64,000 bases of DNA from contig NC_030816.1 in the NCBI RefSeq assembly GCF_001704415.2, positions 77,455,713-77,519,712 of the forward strand. Reading direction: 5' to 3'. Of the stretch, positions 11,926 through 23,335 are shown in pieces; positions within the stretch are counted from its first letter, which is position 1; each line of letters opens with the position of its first letter. Source of the stretch: Capra hircus. Lineage: Eukaryota; Chordata; Mammalia; Artiodactyla; Bovidae. The notes below the pieces were generated by a model. The model ran no database searches and was not told the origin of the DNA. It saw only the letters and a program-made list of their open reading frames with translations. The position numbers were made by a program, and so were the translations under genes.

Positions 11926-12530
11926 AGCATAGAAAGGGGGGAAATGCTGCAAAAGTACAACTCTATCTGAAGCTTATATTAATAAAAGCATTAAAAAATT
12001 GTAAGAAAGATTGGAGGTTGATATTTGAAGATTAATAATTTAAAAGGGCAAAAGAAAATGAGAAAATTGTGGCCTATGCAGTTATAGGAAAAGTTGAGAT
12101 TAAAGAAAAGGAAGTATAGAGTTATAAGTGGAAGATGTAGAACCAGAATTCAATTAGAAGTATATCACAAAAGGTTAATAGAGTCATAAGGCTAAGGATA
12201 CTGACTTAAAAAGGAAAGAAATAAAAAAAGCAATCAAGCCACTAGAGAAATTCCAGAAGTATAGAAATGTCTTGACTATCAAGGAATAATCACTGCTTCT
12301 GAAGGAAATGTAGGGAAAGAAACACAGATTTTCTCTAATACACATAAATGGAGGTGTATCTCAAAAGAAATGTGAAAGTGAACTTGTACCATATATGATT
12401 GATGCCTCCTTCACTTTTATTTATTTTTTTAAAAATTATGTAGGTGAATTTAACTATATCTTGAAGAAAGTGTACCTACTCTGAATCTATGCTTTAGATC
12501 TAACCAAATTGTTGATCCTTAATTATATAT
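11926..12530. other. No recognised feature
   Basis: A-rich unique-looking sequence; no reading frame or repeat recognised. Confidence 0.5.
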
Positions 12531-13260
12531 TTTTTTGCATCGCAGGCTAAAATTATTTATTGAACTTACACCTGGCATTTTGACTTAATATTAGTTTGTT
12601 TATTCTCACATATGTCATAAAATATTCTTTAAAATAAGTTTAATACTGCATGACATTTGACTTCTTGCTTGGATTGTGATTTATTTAACCTTTTCCCAAT
12701 TGTTGGGCTTTTGTACAGTGTCCCAATTTTGACATTATACAAAAGAGCTGATGAGTATTTAAATGGAATAGTCTATGGCATTTTTTCAGGGCAATTTTCT
12801 TGAAGTGGAATTAATGAACCAAGGAATTATTGTTGTTCAGTCACCCAGCCGTGTCTGACTCTGTGCAACCCCATGAATTGCAGCACGCCAGGCTTCTCTG
12901 TCCATGGGATTCTGCAGGCAAGAGTACTGGAGTGGGTTGCCATGCCCTCCAGGGAATCTTCCCAACTCAGGGATCGAACCTGTGTCTCTAATGTCTCCTG
13001 CATTAGAAGATGGGTTCTTTACCTCTAGCACCACAAGCAGCACACCAGACTTCCCTTTAAATCTTTGCAAATATGATGCCTAAAGGCCCTCCTAAAATAC
13101 ACTATATTTCATGTCCTTAGCAGTGTATGAGAAAGTTCATTTCATTATATGCATGCAAATGCTCAATATTCCCTCATTGTTACAGAGCATATTTTTCTTA
13201 CATTAAACACTTTATGAAACTAAGGGATGTTATATATTTCTTGAAAGATCATTTTACATA
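12531..13260 (-). mobile_element. Old L1-type ORF2/3' fragment, split by Bov-tA
   Basis: Blocks such as TTGAAGTGGAATTAATGAACCAAGG and, past the SINE, CAGTGTATGAGAAAGTTCATTTC resemble the antisense of an old mammalian LINE region with AGTGGAATTGCTGGGTC. Continuity across the SINE at 12835-13052 supports one older element. Family assignment is tentative. Confidence 0.5.
12835..13052 (-). mobile_element. Bov-tA SINE
   Basis: Antisense copy: BovA-derived GTTCAGTCACCCAGCCGTG at the left, GGAGTGGGTTGCCATGCCC in the middle, and the tRNA-like head (GGGATCGAACC, TCTTTACC, AGCACC) at the right. Inserted in an older LINE fragment. Confidence 0.9.
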
Positions 13261-13544
13261 AGTGGGCAAAAGGGCATTCCCTAAGCCAAGAGGCTAACTT
13301 GAACTTTCTCACTGCTTCCCCAGCAAGAGTGGGAAGAGCTTCAATCTGTCCTGTCTAGAAATTCAGACACACACTGCTGTGTATGCCCAGCCTGCTCTAT
13401 GGAGACAGCCTGGAACTGGCTTTAGACACTTAAGGGGGCGTTTGTAACATCCAAAGGTTTACGCTTTACAGTGTCATCAGTAGATTTACTGTGAGTCAAA
13501 TACTTATCAAAAGAGGGTAGCAGAGCCATTAGGAAAACAGGTTT

Positions 13545-13765
13545 TGGGGTCTGACAATTATAGTTCAGGAGCAAGACCCATCATTTTACTATTAATAGCT
13601 ATTTGACCTTGGGCAAAATGGTCACCCTCCCCTCTCAAGATCTCATCTCATTTTCTTCAGTATTCATTGGGCATGAACTACTACTTTATTAGGTGATGGT
13701 GAAAATAAATGAAATAATATATATAAAGCTCTCATCTTGCATGGCACACAGCAAGTGCCTCCAAA
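13545..13765 (+). mobile_element. MIR SINE
   Basis: Shows the MIR order: GGTTTTGGGGTCTGACA, TTTGACCTTGGGCAAAATGG, a TCATCTC/TTCTTCAG stretch, TGAAATAATATATATAAAGC, and ATGGCACACAGCAAGTGCC. An ancient mammal-wide repeat. Confidence 0.85.
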
Positions 13766-14991
13766 TGACAGTCTCTATTCTTTTTAGATGTTTTTAGTAT
13801 TTAAACTACGACCAATATAATGTGTGGAGTGCCCCTACAAAACAAGTGATCTAATGTTTCATGCATTTTCACTTGCAAGAGTCAAGAATTCCCTCACCTC
13901 CAAATCACATTACAAACAATGAAGATAAGAAATGTTTATTTGTCTCAATGGTGTTCAGTATTTTTTGATTGCTTTTCTTATGTAAGCGATATTGTCGAAG
14001 TCATGACAGGAGTCTAATCAAGGCTCTTTTAGGCATTATTTTTGTTCCTGTTCTAGAACAGGACTAATAGAGACAGGCAAAATAATAATTCCTAATTAAG
14101 TTAATTATGCTTAGTCAGTTAATCACAAGGAGCATAAATTTTTCTTCACACTGCATGAGCCTAGAAGCTGCTTATTGGAAACAACGTATTTCTCATTTGA
14201 AATTAAGAAACTTGAAGGCAAAAAACATTTGAGGTTTTGTCTGGACACATTTTGCTCTGATGTGATTTTAATAGAACAAGTCTGTCAAGAATAAGGCCAT
14301 AGAACTCTGTCTGTTAATGCAACAGTTTCTAACAGTGAAGAGGATCAGTTGGATATATTTCATTATCCTTACAAATTAGAAGGAGCTGTTTGGGCCTGCA
14401 TGGAAATGCTGATGGCAGTAGGAGCCATCCATGAGGCTGACCTATTGAACTTCATAGTTCACAGACATTAGGAAACTTACTCTGCCAGCAGTCCTGGCAT
14501 CTTTATGCCAGATTTTCAAATTGGCACACTTGATTACAGAGAGATAAATCACGCTTTCTTTAAAACTTGATATTTATCCTTTTTGTATTCTGTTTCCACA
14601 GTACAGATGGGAGGGCAAGCTACATCACTGAATAATGTAGCAATGTTAAAGATGAATGTTTGTAGCAGCTTTCAAGAGGGTGAAAATACAGTAAAATTAT
14701 ATAAATAACACCCTTCTAGTGGATGGCATACTGGAAGTGCCCCCAAATGACAGCTGCTATTATTTTGAGATGTTTTGAATATTTAAATGGCACACTACAT
14801 AATATATTTGTTATTTTTATAAAACAAGCAATTTAACATTTGGTTGCCAGTCGCAAACAATTCAGATATAATCAATCTCAAAAACGCAGAAAGGGGGAAA
14901 TTATAGGGAATTGACTTGACTACTGCCTTCTCCTTAGGTCTGTGTGATTGAGGAATACAAGTTTCTTTTGTTTGTTTGCTTCTTTTCTTCA
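13766..14991. other. No recognised feature
   Basis: No supported gene. Two short similar blocks (near 13750-13830 and 14730-14815: AGTG followed by CC..CAAATGACAG and ACACTACATAATAT-like sequence) suggest a second, degraded copy of the end of the MIR region, too weak to annotate. Confidence 0.4.
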
Positions 14992-14998
14992 TTTCATT

Positions 14999-15795
14999 CA
15001 GTTCAGTTCAGTTCAGTCGCTCAGTCGTGTCTGACTTTTTATGACTCCATGAATTGCAGCACGCCAGGCCTCCCTATCCATCACCAACTCCCAGAGTTCA
15101 CTCAAACTCATGTCAATCGAATCGGTGATGCCATCCAGCCATCTCATCCTCTGTCATCCCCTTCTCCTCCTGCCCCCAATCCCTCCCAGCATCAAAGTCT
15201 TTTCCAATGAGTCAACTCTTCACATGAGGTGGCCAAAGTACTGGAGTTTCAGCTTTAGCATCAGTCCTTCCAATGAACACCCAGGACTGATCTCCTTTAG
15301 GATGGACTGGTTGGATCTCCTTGCAGTTCAAGGGACTCTCAAGAGTCTTCTCCAACACCACAGTTCAAAAGCATCAGTTCTTCGGTGCTCAGCTTTCTTC
15401 ACAGTCCAACTCTCACATCCATACATGACCACTGGAAAAACCATAGCCTTGACTAGACGGACCTTTGTTGGCAAAGTAATGTCTCTGGTTTTGAATATGC
15501 TATCTAGGTTGGTCATAATTTTCCTTCCAAGGAGTAAGCGTCTTTCAATTTCATGGCTGCAATCCCCATCTGAAGTGATTTTGGAGCCCCCCAAAACCAA
15601 GTCTGACACTTTCCACTGTTTCCCCATCTATTTCCCATGAAGTGATGGGACCAGATGCCATGATCTTTGTTTTCAGAATGTTGAGCTTTAAGACAACTTT
15701 TTCACTTTCCTCTTTCACTTTCATCAAGAGGCTTTTTAGTTCCTCTTCACTTTCTGCCATAAGGGTGGTGTCATCTGCATATCTGAGGTTATTTG
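14999..15795 (-). mobile_element. BovB LINE, 5'-truncated
   Basis: RTE-clade LINE in antisense: the 3' end is at the left as CAGTTCAGTTCAGTTCAG (complement of the CTGAA repeats). It runs back into the reverse transcriptase (minus-strand YADDTTLMAESEEELKSL near 15760). A 7-bp candidate duplication TTTCATT flanks it (14992-14998, 15796-15802). Frameshifts occur, so it is not functional. Confidence 0.93.
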
Positions 15796-16063
15796 TTTCA
15801 TTAGCTATAACCATATTAAGGAATTTTGTTTTTGGTGAGTCTCTACCTCATTAAAGTCTAATTCTCCATAAAATGAGATCAATTTGGAAAGAAAAGTGTA
15901 TGAACAGATGTATTATTTCCTGACTGAACTTAAAAGCTATTTTTCTGTATAATAAAGTTTGTGAATAAATGCAATATTTATTGAATATAAAGCATGTTTA
16001 TCTGTACCTCTGGCAATATATTTAACACCAACTCAGCTATATGCTGCTGAAATTTTATTAAGC

Positions 16064-16271
16064 AAAAAGAAAGTGAAAAAAGCGTGTCCAATTCTTTGCA
16101 ACCTCATAGACTGTAGCCTACTGGGTTCCACAGTCCATGGGATTTTCCAGACAAGAATACTGGAGAGGATTGCCATTTCATTCTCCAGGAAATCTTCCTG
16201 ACCCAGGGACTGAAGCCGGGTCTCCCGCATTATAGGCAGACAGTTTACCATCTGAGCCACCAGGGAAGTCC
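16064..16271 (-). mobile_element. Bov-tA SINE
   Basis: BovA tail at left (GTGTCCAATTCTTTGCAACC), tRNA-like head at right (CAGACAGTTTACCATCTGAG and CACCAGGGAAGTCC). Moderately diverged. Confidence 0.9.
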
Positions 16272-16644
16272 CAAAGGAAAATATAAATTTGGGCTGGAAG
16301 ACACATTTTGATCTTTTTTTCCAGGATTCTTTAGACTCTTGTGGAGTTAACTGGGCAGGGCATATTTTCCATAAGACAAATGTGTTGGCTCAATTGTGGC
16401 TCAGATTAAGGTATCATTATCTTCCTTCAGGCCACTATGTTAGACATTTCCAAAAGGAATATGTATTCCATGTGTGACTAATTCATTTCTAATTAGGATT
16501 ATTAAATTACTAACATTTCAAAGAGAGTTTAGTAAGTGCTTGAGCTGGCATTTTAAAGTTCATTATTGTTTGATTTTAAGTTAACAGATTCTACTAAAAA
16601 GCATATTGCTACTGATTTAATTTAAGTTGATACTAGTAATACTC
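16272..16644. other. No recognised feature
   Basis: Short unique-looking stretch without a supported gene. Confidence 0.5.
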
Positions 16645-16805
16645 AGATTCACCTAACTCATTTCTCACTTGTGTGACCTTGAGCATTTTGTTTAACCACT
16701 TAAGCCTTGTATTGTTCAACAGCAAACTGGTAAAAATAATAGTATTCCTAGAATGGCAATTTTGAGTAGTAAATAAAATTAAATAATATAACATGCTTTA
16801 CATAG
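16645..16805 (+). mobile_element. MIR SINE fragment
   Basis: MIR core and 3' blocks: TGTGTGACCTTGAGCATTTT, TTTAACCACTTAAGCC, GGTAAAAATAATAGTA and TAAATAATATAACATGCTTT. Old and degraded. Confidence 0.75.
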
Positions 16806-17023
16806 TTTCAAATTATGTACTCACCATGATATGTGGTGATGGGGGAAAAGTATCTTTACCTTTGTGCATTTAAAACATTTTTCAAGCCATTCTTTGATAT
16901 AAAGCTTACAATATTGTGAAAATAAGAAAGAGAAGCAAAGACAAAAAGGAGCATTATAGAAACATGGCCACTGGTTCTCTTCAAGCAACTCTGTGATCTT
17001 TATTACCAGGCTAAAGGATAAGA

Positions 17024-17219
17024 CCCTGATGCTGGGAAAGATTGAGGGCAGGAGAGGAAGGGGGTAACAGAGGATGAGATGGTTAATAGCATCACTGACA
17101 CAATGGACCTGAGTTTAAGCAAACTCTGGGAGATAGTAAAGGAGAGGGAATCCTGGCATGCTGCAGTCCATGGGGTTGCAAGGAGTTGGACACGACTTAG
17201 TGACTGAATCACAACAAAT
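17024..17219 (+). mobile_element. BovB 3' end, about 200 bp
   Basis: Begins CCCTGATGCTGGGAAAGATT and ends at GACACGACTTAGTGACTGAA. Flanked by an exact 8-bp duplication GGATAAGA (17016-17023 and 17220-17227), so it is a very short but complete insertion. Confidence 0.88.
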
Positions 17220-17274
17220 GGATAAGAGGCAGGGGAGGTGGAGATAAAGTTCTGTCATGCACCCGCTCATGTTT

Positions 17275-17344
17275 GAAGTGAGTTCCTTCTTTTTTTTTTT
17301 AATTTTTATTTTTACTTTGTTTTACTTTAGAAGTGAGTTCCTTC
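17275..17344 (-). mobile_element. 40-bp L1 3' stub with 15-bp target duplication
   Basis: The 40 bases 17290-17329, read on the minus strand, are TAAAGTAAAACAAAG, TAAAAATAAAAATT and an A11 tract. This matches the last bases of the L1 3' end plus tail (compare 10577-10605). On both sides lies the exact 15-bp string GAAGTGAGTTCCTTC (17275-17289 and 17330-17344). It sits directly beside the poly(A) end of the nucleolin retrocopy. Confidence 0.85.
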
Positions 17345-17356
17345 CGTACATTATTA

Positions 17357-20300
17357 TTTTTTTTCCCAGAGAATTTGTCCCAAAATTGCTGAAGTAAAAA
17401 TCAATAAAACATTCTGCTTTCCTTTACAACCCTCTAATGGAAAAAGCCAAAACACTCCATAGGGAAAAAATGGTTTTGTACATGGGAAGAAACAATATAA
17501 GTTCAAAATTTACAGATAAGGGTTAGCTCTATCACTCACCTCTAAAAAGTTTATACGAATATCCAGTCAACACCAACAGGGTTATCTCCTTTGAAATGTT
17601 ATCTATTCGGATTTCCAAGTAGCCCACAGGGCTGTATACTGTCTTGGAATGTCCTCAGAAGGCTCTGTCATTGATCAGGTAACAGAGTAAAAACCCCAGA
17701 GTCCTTTCTTTCAAATGGAAGAGGGAGAGACAGATAGAAGAAATTATTCAAACTTCATCTTCTCTCCTTGTGGCCTGTGGTCGCCTCCTCCTCCTCTGCC
17801 TCCTTGGAAGCCTCCTTAGACTCTAAAGCCTCCCTGGCCTCTGTCACCAACTCTGCCTCTGCCACTTCTGCCACCACCTCTGCCTCCTCCTCAGCCACGA
17901 AACCCGTCTTCACCCTTAGGTTTGGCCCAGTCCAAAGTGACTTTGCTTCTATCAATTTCACCATCTTCTATGGTCTCCTTGGCAGCTTTGGCCATCTTCA
18001 TCGCTGTTGAAGTCTACAAAACCAAACCCTTTGAAGGATCCAGTCTCCTGGTCAGTGACTATCCTTGCTCAGATAGAGCCATCAAATGACTAACGTCTCT
18101 TCTGTGGTATCCTCAGAGAGATCTTTGACAAACAGTTTTGGGTGGGTGGCTTCATACATTCAGTGATCCCCTGGGTCCTTGCAACTCCAGTCTTATGGCT
18201 CTGCCCTCAATTTCCCTTTTATTACATGAATTTAAAGCTTCTTTAATATCTTCAAATGAAGCAAATTCTATAAATGCATACCCTTTAGATTTGCTATTTT
18301 GGTTCTGCAGCATCTTGATATGAGTTGCCCTCTCAAATACTTCCTGAAGAGTTTCTTCCATTGCACTATAGAAGAGGTTGCTTAAAACCAGGGTTTTTGA
18401 TTCACCACTCCAAATGTGATTCTTTCCATCTCTATGGTCTTGACTTTGACCTTTCTCTCTGGTGTAGGACAGAGAAAATGGATCGCCCATCTATCTCTGT
18501 TCCCTGCTTTTCCTCCAAGGTTTTTTTCTTCATCAGCTTCTGTCTTAAATTCAATACAAGCAATCCCTTTACTCTTCCCATCCTTGCTGACTAATCTGAT
18601 CTCCACAGCATCTTCAAACACTTCTTTTAAATCATCCTGAGTAACTTTGCAAGGCAGATTTTTATCCAAAAGTGTTCTTGCATCTCGATCTTTCTTACTG
18701 TCTTTCCCCTTTGGTTTTCCTAGTTTAATTTTGTCGCCAAAGACTTTTAAACTAGTGAGTTCCAAGGTTTCTTACAGGTCTTCAGCAGATTTAAAATCCA
18801 CATAGCCAAATTTCCTAGACACACCAATTCTGACATCGACAACAGCAAGATCATTTTTAGCAAAAATGTCACTGATACCCGTTTTCAATTCAAGAGAAGA
18901 TTTATTGAAGTTCAGGTTTCCAACAAAGAGATTGAAAGACGTAGCTGGTTTTGTGCCTTCTACTTTTTGTTTCTTGGCTTCAGAAGCTGCTTTTTTTTTT
19001 GGTCATTTCCTTCTTTCCTTTTCCAGGTGCTTCTTTGACAGGCTCTTCTTCCTCTTCCTCCTCCTCTTCTTCCTCTCCATCTTCCTCCTCATCATCATTG
19101 TCATCCTCTTCCTCCTCCTCTTCCTCATCCTCTTCATTTTCATCTTCCGCAGTGCTCTTGGCCTTCACAGGAACAGCTTTTGCTGGAGCTTTCTTTTCTT
19201 TGGCTGATACAATCTCCATAGGTTCTTCTTCAGAGTCACCTTCATCCTCCTCCTCATCCTCATCATCTGTGGCAGGAGCAGCACCAAAAGCAGCTGCTTT
19301 CCTCGGTGCTGGCTCATCCTCTTCTTCATCATCCTTGTTTTCCTCTTCACTGTCATCTTCATCTTCCTCATCACTGTCTTCTCTTTTGGCATTCTTGCCA
19401 TTCTTTGCTCCTTTGGCTGGAACGGCCTCTCCCTTCTTACCAGCAGTTGCTTTGCCTGGGGTGGCTCCCTTTTTGCCAGGCATTACTACTGATTTGGCAG
19501 GTGTAACTGTCTTCTTGGCTGGTGTAGCCTCTGCCTACTTTGCCAGGGGTGACGACTGCTTTCTCTGCCAGTGAGGCAACTGCAAACTTTTTGTTGGGGA
19601 AGCCATCATCTTCTTTGCTGGAGTTGTGGTAGCCTTCTTGCCTTTTTTCTGAGGGGTGACAACCTCTTCTCCACTGCTCTCATCCTCTTCATCTTCTGGC
19701 ATTTTGTCATCTTCACTATCTTCTTCGGAGAGGAGGCATTTTCCTGGAGTCACCTTGATTTTTACCGTCCGTTGCAAGCTTAAAGCTCAAAATTCAGAAA
19801 ACTAAGATCATGGCATCTGGTCCTATCACTTCATGGCAGATAGATGGAGAAACAGTGAAAACAGTGGCTGATTTTATTTTTCTGGGCTCCAAAATCACTG
19901 CAGATGGTGATTGCAGCCATGAAATTAAAAGACACTTGCTCCTTGAAAGGAAACTTATGACCAACCTAGACATCATATTAAAAAGCAGAGATATTACTTT
20001 GCCAACAAAGGTCCATCTAATCAAGGCTATGGTTTTTCCAGTAGTCATGTATGGATGTGAGAGTTGGACTATAAAGAAAGCTGAGCACCGAAGAACTGAT
20101 GCTTTTGAACTGTGGTGTTGGAGAAGATTCTTGAGAGTCCCTTGAACTGCAAGGAGATCCAACCAGTCCATTCTAAAGGAGATCGATCCTGAGTGTTCAT
20201 TGGAAGGACTGATGTTGAAGCTGAAACTCCAATACTTTGGCCACCTGATTCAAAGACCTGACTCATTTGAAAAGACCCTCATGCTGGGAAAGATTGAGGG

Positions 20301-20675
20301 TAGGAGGAGAAGGGGATGACAGAGGATGAGATAGTTGGATGGCATCACTGACACAATGGACGTGGGTTTGGGTGGACTCTGGGAGTTAGTGATGGACAGG
20401 GAGGTCTGGCGTGCTGTGGTTCATGGGGTCGCAAAACGTCAGACACGACTGAGTGACTGAACTGAACTGAACTGTACTGAGAGCTTTACCATGATGGCGG
20501 CTTATGATGGCGGAGTGTGTGGCAAGTGAATGGTGCAGATGAGCCCAGGGGACCCTAAGCACCATCGATGGCAGCCACTGTTACCTGAGTGCTTACGCTT
20601 GACTGCCAGCTTGCACTTCAGACTGAAGCGAAAGGCAGCCTGCCCAGTAATCACCTCTGGAAAGGTGACAATGGC
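17357..20675 (-). pseudogene. NCL: Nucleolin processed pseudogene, interrupted by BovB
   Basis: Intronless copy of the nucleolin mRNA (rRNA-processing nucleolar protein; not functional here). Minus-strand order: 5' UTR (about 20675-20493), start ATG at 20492-20490 (MVKL), a BovB insertion (19782-20481), the basic TPGKK-type repeats and acidic Glu/Asp tracts (about 19780-18990), the RRM domains (about 18930-17930; KGYAFIEF, SKGIACIEF), a frameshifted Gly/Arg tail, stop TAA 17746-17744, and 3' UTR ending in a short T run on the plus strand near 17358-17365. Imperfect flanking duplications CCTTCCGTACATTATTA (17340-17356) and CCTTCTGTACATTCTTT (20676-20692) match at 14 of 17. Defects: nonsense TAA at 18774-18772, an expanded A run near 18998, frameshifts near 19585 and 18100, and others. 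Because the 5' UTR is present, the copy is essentially full length. Confidence 0.95.
19782..20481 (+). mobile_element. BovB inserted in the nucleolin pseudogene
   Basis: 5'-truncated BovB from AAAGCTCAAAATTCAGAAAA to the 3' end CTGAACTGAACTGTACTGAG. The exact 5-bp duplication AGCTT (19777-19781, 20482-20486) falls in codons 3-4 of the nucleolin reading frame. A 111-codon frame at 19810-20145 is the C-terminal BovB ORF (ESWTIKKAEHRRTDAFELWC). Confidence 0.95.
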
Positions 20676-20692
20676 CCTTCTGTACATTCTTT

Positions 20693-21282
20693 AATCATTG
20701 AAAACAAAAGCGGAAAGAAATGGTAAAAATAGATCACAATCCAGACTCTAGCTATTATATTAAAAAAAAAATGCTATCACTGGCTCACAAATGAGAACTT
20801 CCATTAGTAAATCATCCTACTTTTTGCTTTTTCAAGGATTAATTTTGCAATTTTAACTTAGGCTGCCTCATTTTCTTTCTCCAACATTTCTGGGTAGAAT
20901 TAAACCTTCAAGGTCCAGTGAAAGTGGCTGAAATTTCATTATCTTTTATGTCTCATCAAATTATTTACCTTGCCAGGCATTTGCCACCCACTTTTCTTCT
21001 GGAATTTCAATTCAAATTTACCTTAAAGAACAAGTGTGTTGCCCTCACTGATGAGAAACCCATGTTTGCAGTAAACAGAAGAGAAAAACATGAAAAACTC
21101 ATTAGAAAAATAGAATTTGTTTTTGTAATGCCATTTAGGGTGTGATAGATTTGACAGAGAGGTGCGATGAGAATGTACAAGCATGTAAATCCAATTTGTA
21201 GACGGAGTAATCATCTCCCCAAAGATTCTTCCTCTCATCTGCTGAATTATGGCACCACACTTGTCTTGCCTCTGGTGTGAAA
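20693..21282. other. No recognised feature
   Basis: Unique-looking sequence; no gene or repeat recognised. Confidence 0.5.
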
Positions 21283-21448
21283 AGTGAAAGTGAAAGTCGC
21301 TCAGTTGTGTCCAACTCTCTGAGACCCCATAGACTGTATAGTCCATGGAATTCTCCAGGCCAGAATATTGGAGTGGGTAGCCTTTCCCTTCTCCAAGGGA
21401 TCTTCCCAACCCAGGGATCGAACCCAGGTCTCTTGCTTTGCAGGCATG
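21283..21448 (-). mobile_element. Bov-tA SINE, head truncated
   Basis: BovA tail with GTGAAAGTGAAAGTCGCTCA at left and GGGATCGAACCCAGGTCTC at right; the outer end of the tRNA-like head is missing. Confidence 0.88.
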
Positions 21449-21779
21449 AAATTCACTTGCAAATGTTTCAAGTACTTACATTGGTTTTAAGGTAGTCTAC
21501 TTCTTTTGAGGATGGTAATTTCTTCTATTATTTTACATTTATTTTCAGTCTCTCAGCCAAAAGTGAACTGAGGATGTTGTCCTGGGATATGATGAATAGA
21601 CATAAAAGAAGTATGTGGTCCATATTCTCATGTTTCTTTCCTTACTCTGTTCATTCCTATCACCACTACCAAGTGCCTAAAGCACACCTCAGGAAACAGT
21701 TCACAAATCGCTAAATTGGGGCTCTTTAGGGCAGCAGTGCCTAGGAGGTTTAAAAATCATTAGTGTGATTTCCCACAAC
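21449..21779. other. No recognised feature
   Basis: No gene or repeat recognised. Confidence 0.5.
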
Positions 21780-21788
21780 ACTTTAATA

Positions 21789-21993
21789 TTAAACCTTCTA
21801 TCAGTTGTGTCTGACTCAGACCGCATGGACTAAAGCCCATCAGGCTCCTCTGTCCATGGGATTCTCCAGGCAAGAGTACTGGAGTGCATTGTCATTCCCT
21901 TCTCCAGGGGATCTTCCCGACCCAGGGATTGAGCCCTAGTCTTCTGCATTGCAGGCGGACTCTATCATCCAAGCCACTAGGGAAGCACCCTAT
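21789..21993 (-). mobile_element. Bov-tA SINE
   Basis: Typical antisense Bov-tA (GGAGTGCATTGTCATTCCC, GATCTTCCCGACCCAGGGAT, CCACTAGGGAAGCACC). Flanked by the 9-bp duplication ACTTTAATA (21780-21788, 21994-22002). Confidence 0.92.
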
Positions 21994-22053
21994 ACTTTAA
22001 TACTATATGGTATTTAATATGGATATTGAATAATTTTGTACTATTTTATAAGA

Positions 22054-22322
22054 CTGCTGCTGCTGCTAAGTCACTTCAGTCGTGTCTGACTCTCTGTGAC
22101 CCCATAGATGGCAGCCCACCAGGCTCCTCCATTCCTGGGATTCTCCAGGCAAGAATACTAGAGTGGGCTACCATTTCCTTCTCTAATGCACGCATGTATG
22201 CTAAGTTGCTTCAGTCATGTCCAACTCTGTGTGACCCTATGGACAGCAGCCCACCAGACTGCTCCGTCCACAGGATTCTCCAGGCAAGAATACTGGAGTG
22301 GGTTGCCATGTCCTTCTCCAAC
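22054..22322 (-). mobile_element. BOV-A2 SINE (two BovA monomers)
   Basis: A (CTG)n tract at left is followed by two BovA units (each with CAGGCAAGAATACT, GAGTGGGTTGCCAT or close variants). Flanked by the exact 9-bp duplication TTTATAAGA (22045-22053, 22323-22331). Confidence 0.93.
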
Positions 22323-22331
22323 TTTATAAGA

Positions 22332-22984
22332 TTGTTTTATGCTAAACATAATGCAGGAAACTCAGGACACAAAATTAGAGTAATTATAATTTCAGGCAAA
22401 TTCACTCAATTATAATGTAGTTCAGACAATTTCTCCTAAGTAGGTAATGAAGGGTAGTTTGAAGTTGTCAAGGAGGATATATCGTGTGAAGAAGATGGTC
22501 TCTGGGTTCAAAGAGACCTGGGACAAATGCGTGTTTCTCCAATACCAACCTTGTTAAATTATCCTATGTGAAGTTCAGCTGGCAATGCTGTAAAATGTCG
22601 ATAATGATAATGACATTTATACACAGGATTCAGTAGGACAGGGCTATCAATCACCTTTCCTTGGAGAGAACCGCAAAATCCACAGAATTACCTTCTTGGT
22701 CTTATCTGTGGTCTCCAGAGCAGTGGCAAACACATCATCAGTGGTGATATGGCCAAATGAACATTACCTCCAGAGCTAACTCACTCCCACAGGAGCCCTA
22801 AGAAGGGTATTCATATTACAATCTAGATTCTACTTGTTACTGGGGAAAGGGAATATGAGAAAAAAGGCAACATAAACACATGTGTAGATCATTGCCTTAT
22901 TCAAATATACCATTGAAAACAATAGTACAGTTATAAAAATGAATGTGCCACAAATCAAAAAGCACAGGAGAAGAGAGCATGTGA
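22332..22984. other. No recognised feature
   Basis: No supported gene or repeat. Confidence 0.5.
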
Positions 22985-23335
22985 AAAAGAACAGTACATT
23001 TTTCGAGGTTGAGAATACAGACTAGAGAACCGACATGTGAACACGGGAGTGTGGGGTGGGCATGTTGGGGGAGGAGAAGGGTTGGCTGCACTGGGAGATT
23101 AGATTTGATAAATACACTGATGTAAAATAGCTAGCCAGTGACAACTGTGGTGTAGCACACAGAGCTCAGCTCAGTGCTCTGTGATGACTTAGAGGGGTGG
23201 GATGGTGGGTGGTGAGAGGGAGAGGATATATGTATGCATAGAGCTGATCGACTTCATTATACAGCAAAAACTAACACAACCTTGTAAAGCAATTATACTC
23301 CAAGCATTTTTCTTTTAAATAAATAAAATAGAAAG
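22985..23335 (+). mobile_element. Old artiodactyl L1 3' end
   Basis: Forward copy of the family seen in reverse at 8303 and 30131: CTGGGAGATTAGATTTGA, AGAGCTCAGCTCAGTGCTCT, ATAGAGCTGATCGACTTC, CTAACACAACCTTGTAAAGC and a terminal AATAAATAAAA tail. Confidence 0.75.

Noticed and set aside
18951..19574. 207-codon plus-strand frame rich in Ser
   Set aside because: It is the antisense of the Glu/Asp-rich acidic tracts of the nucleolin pseudogene; GAA/GAG/GAT read in reverse give TTC/CTC/ATC and, in this frame, Ser codons.
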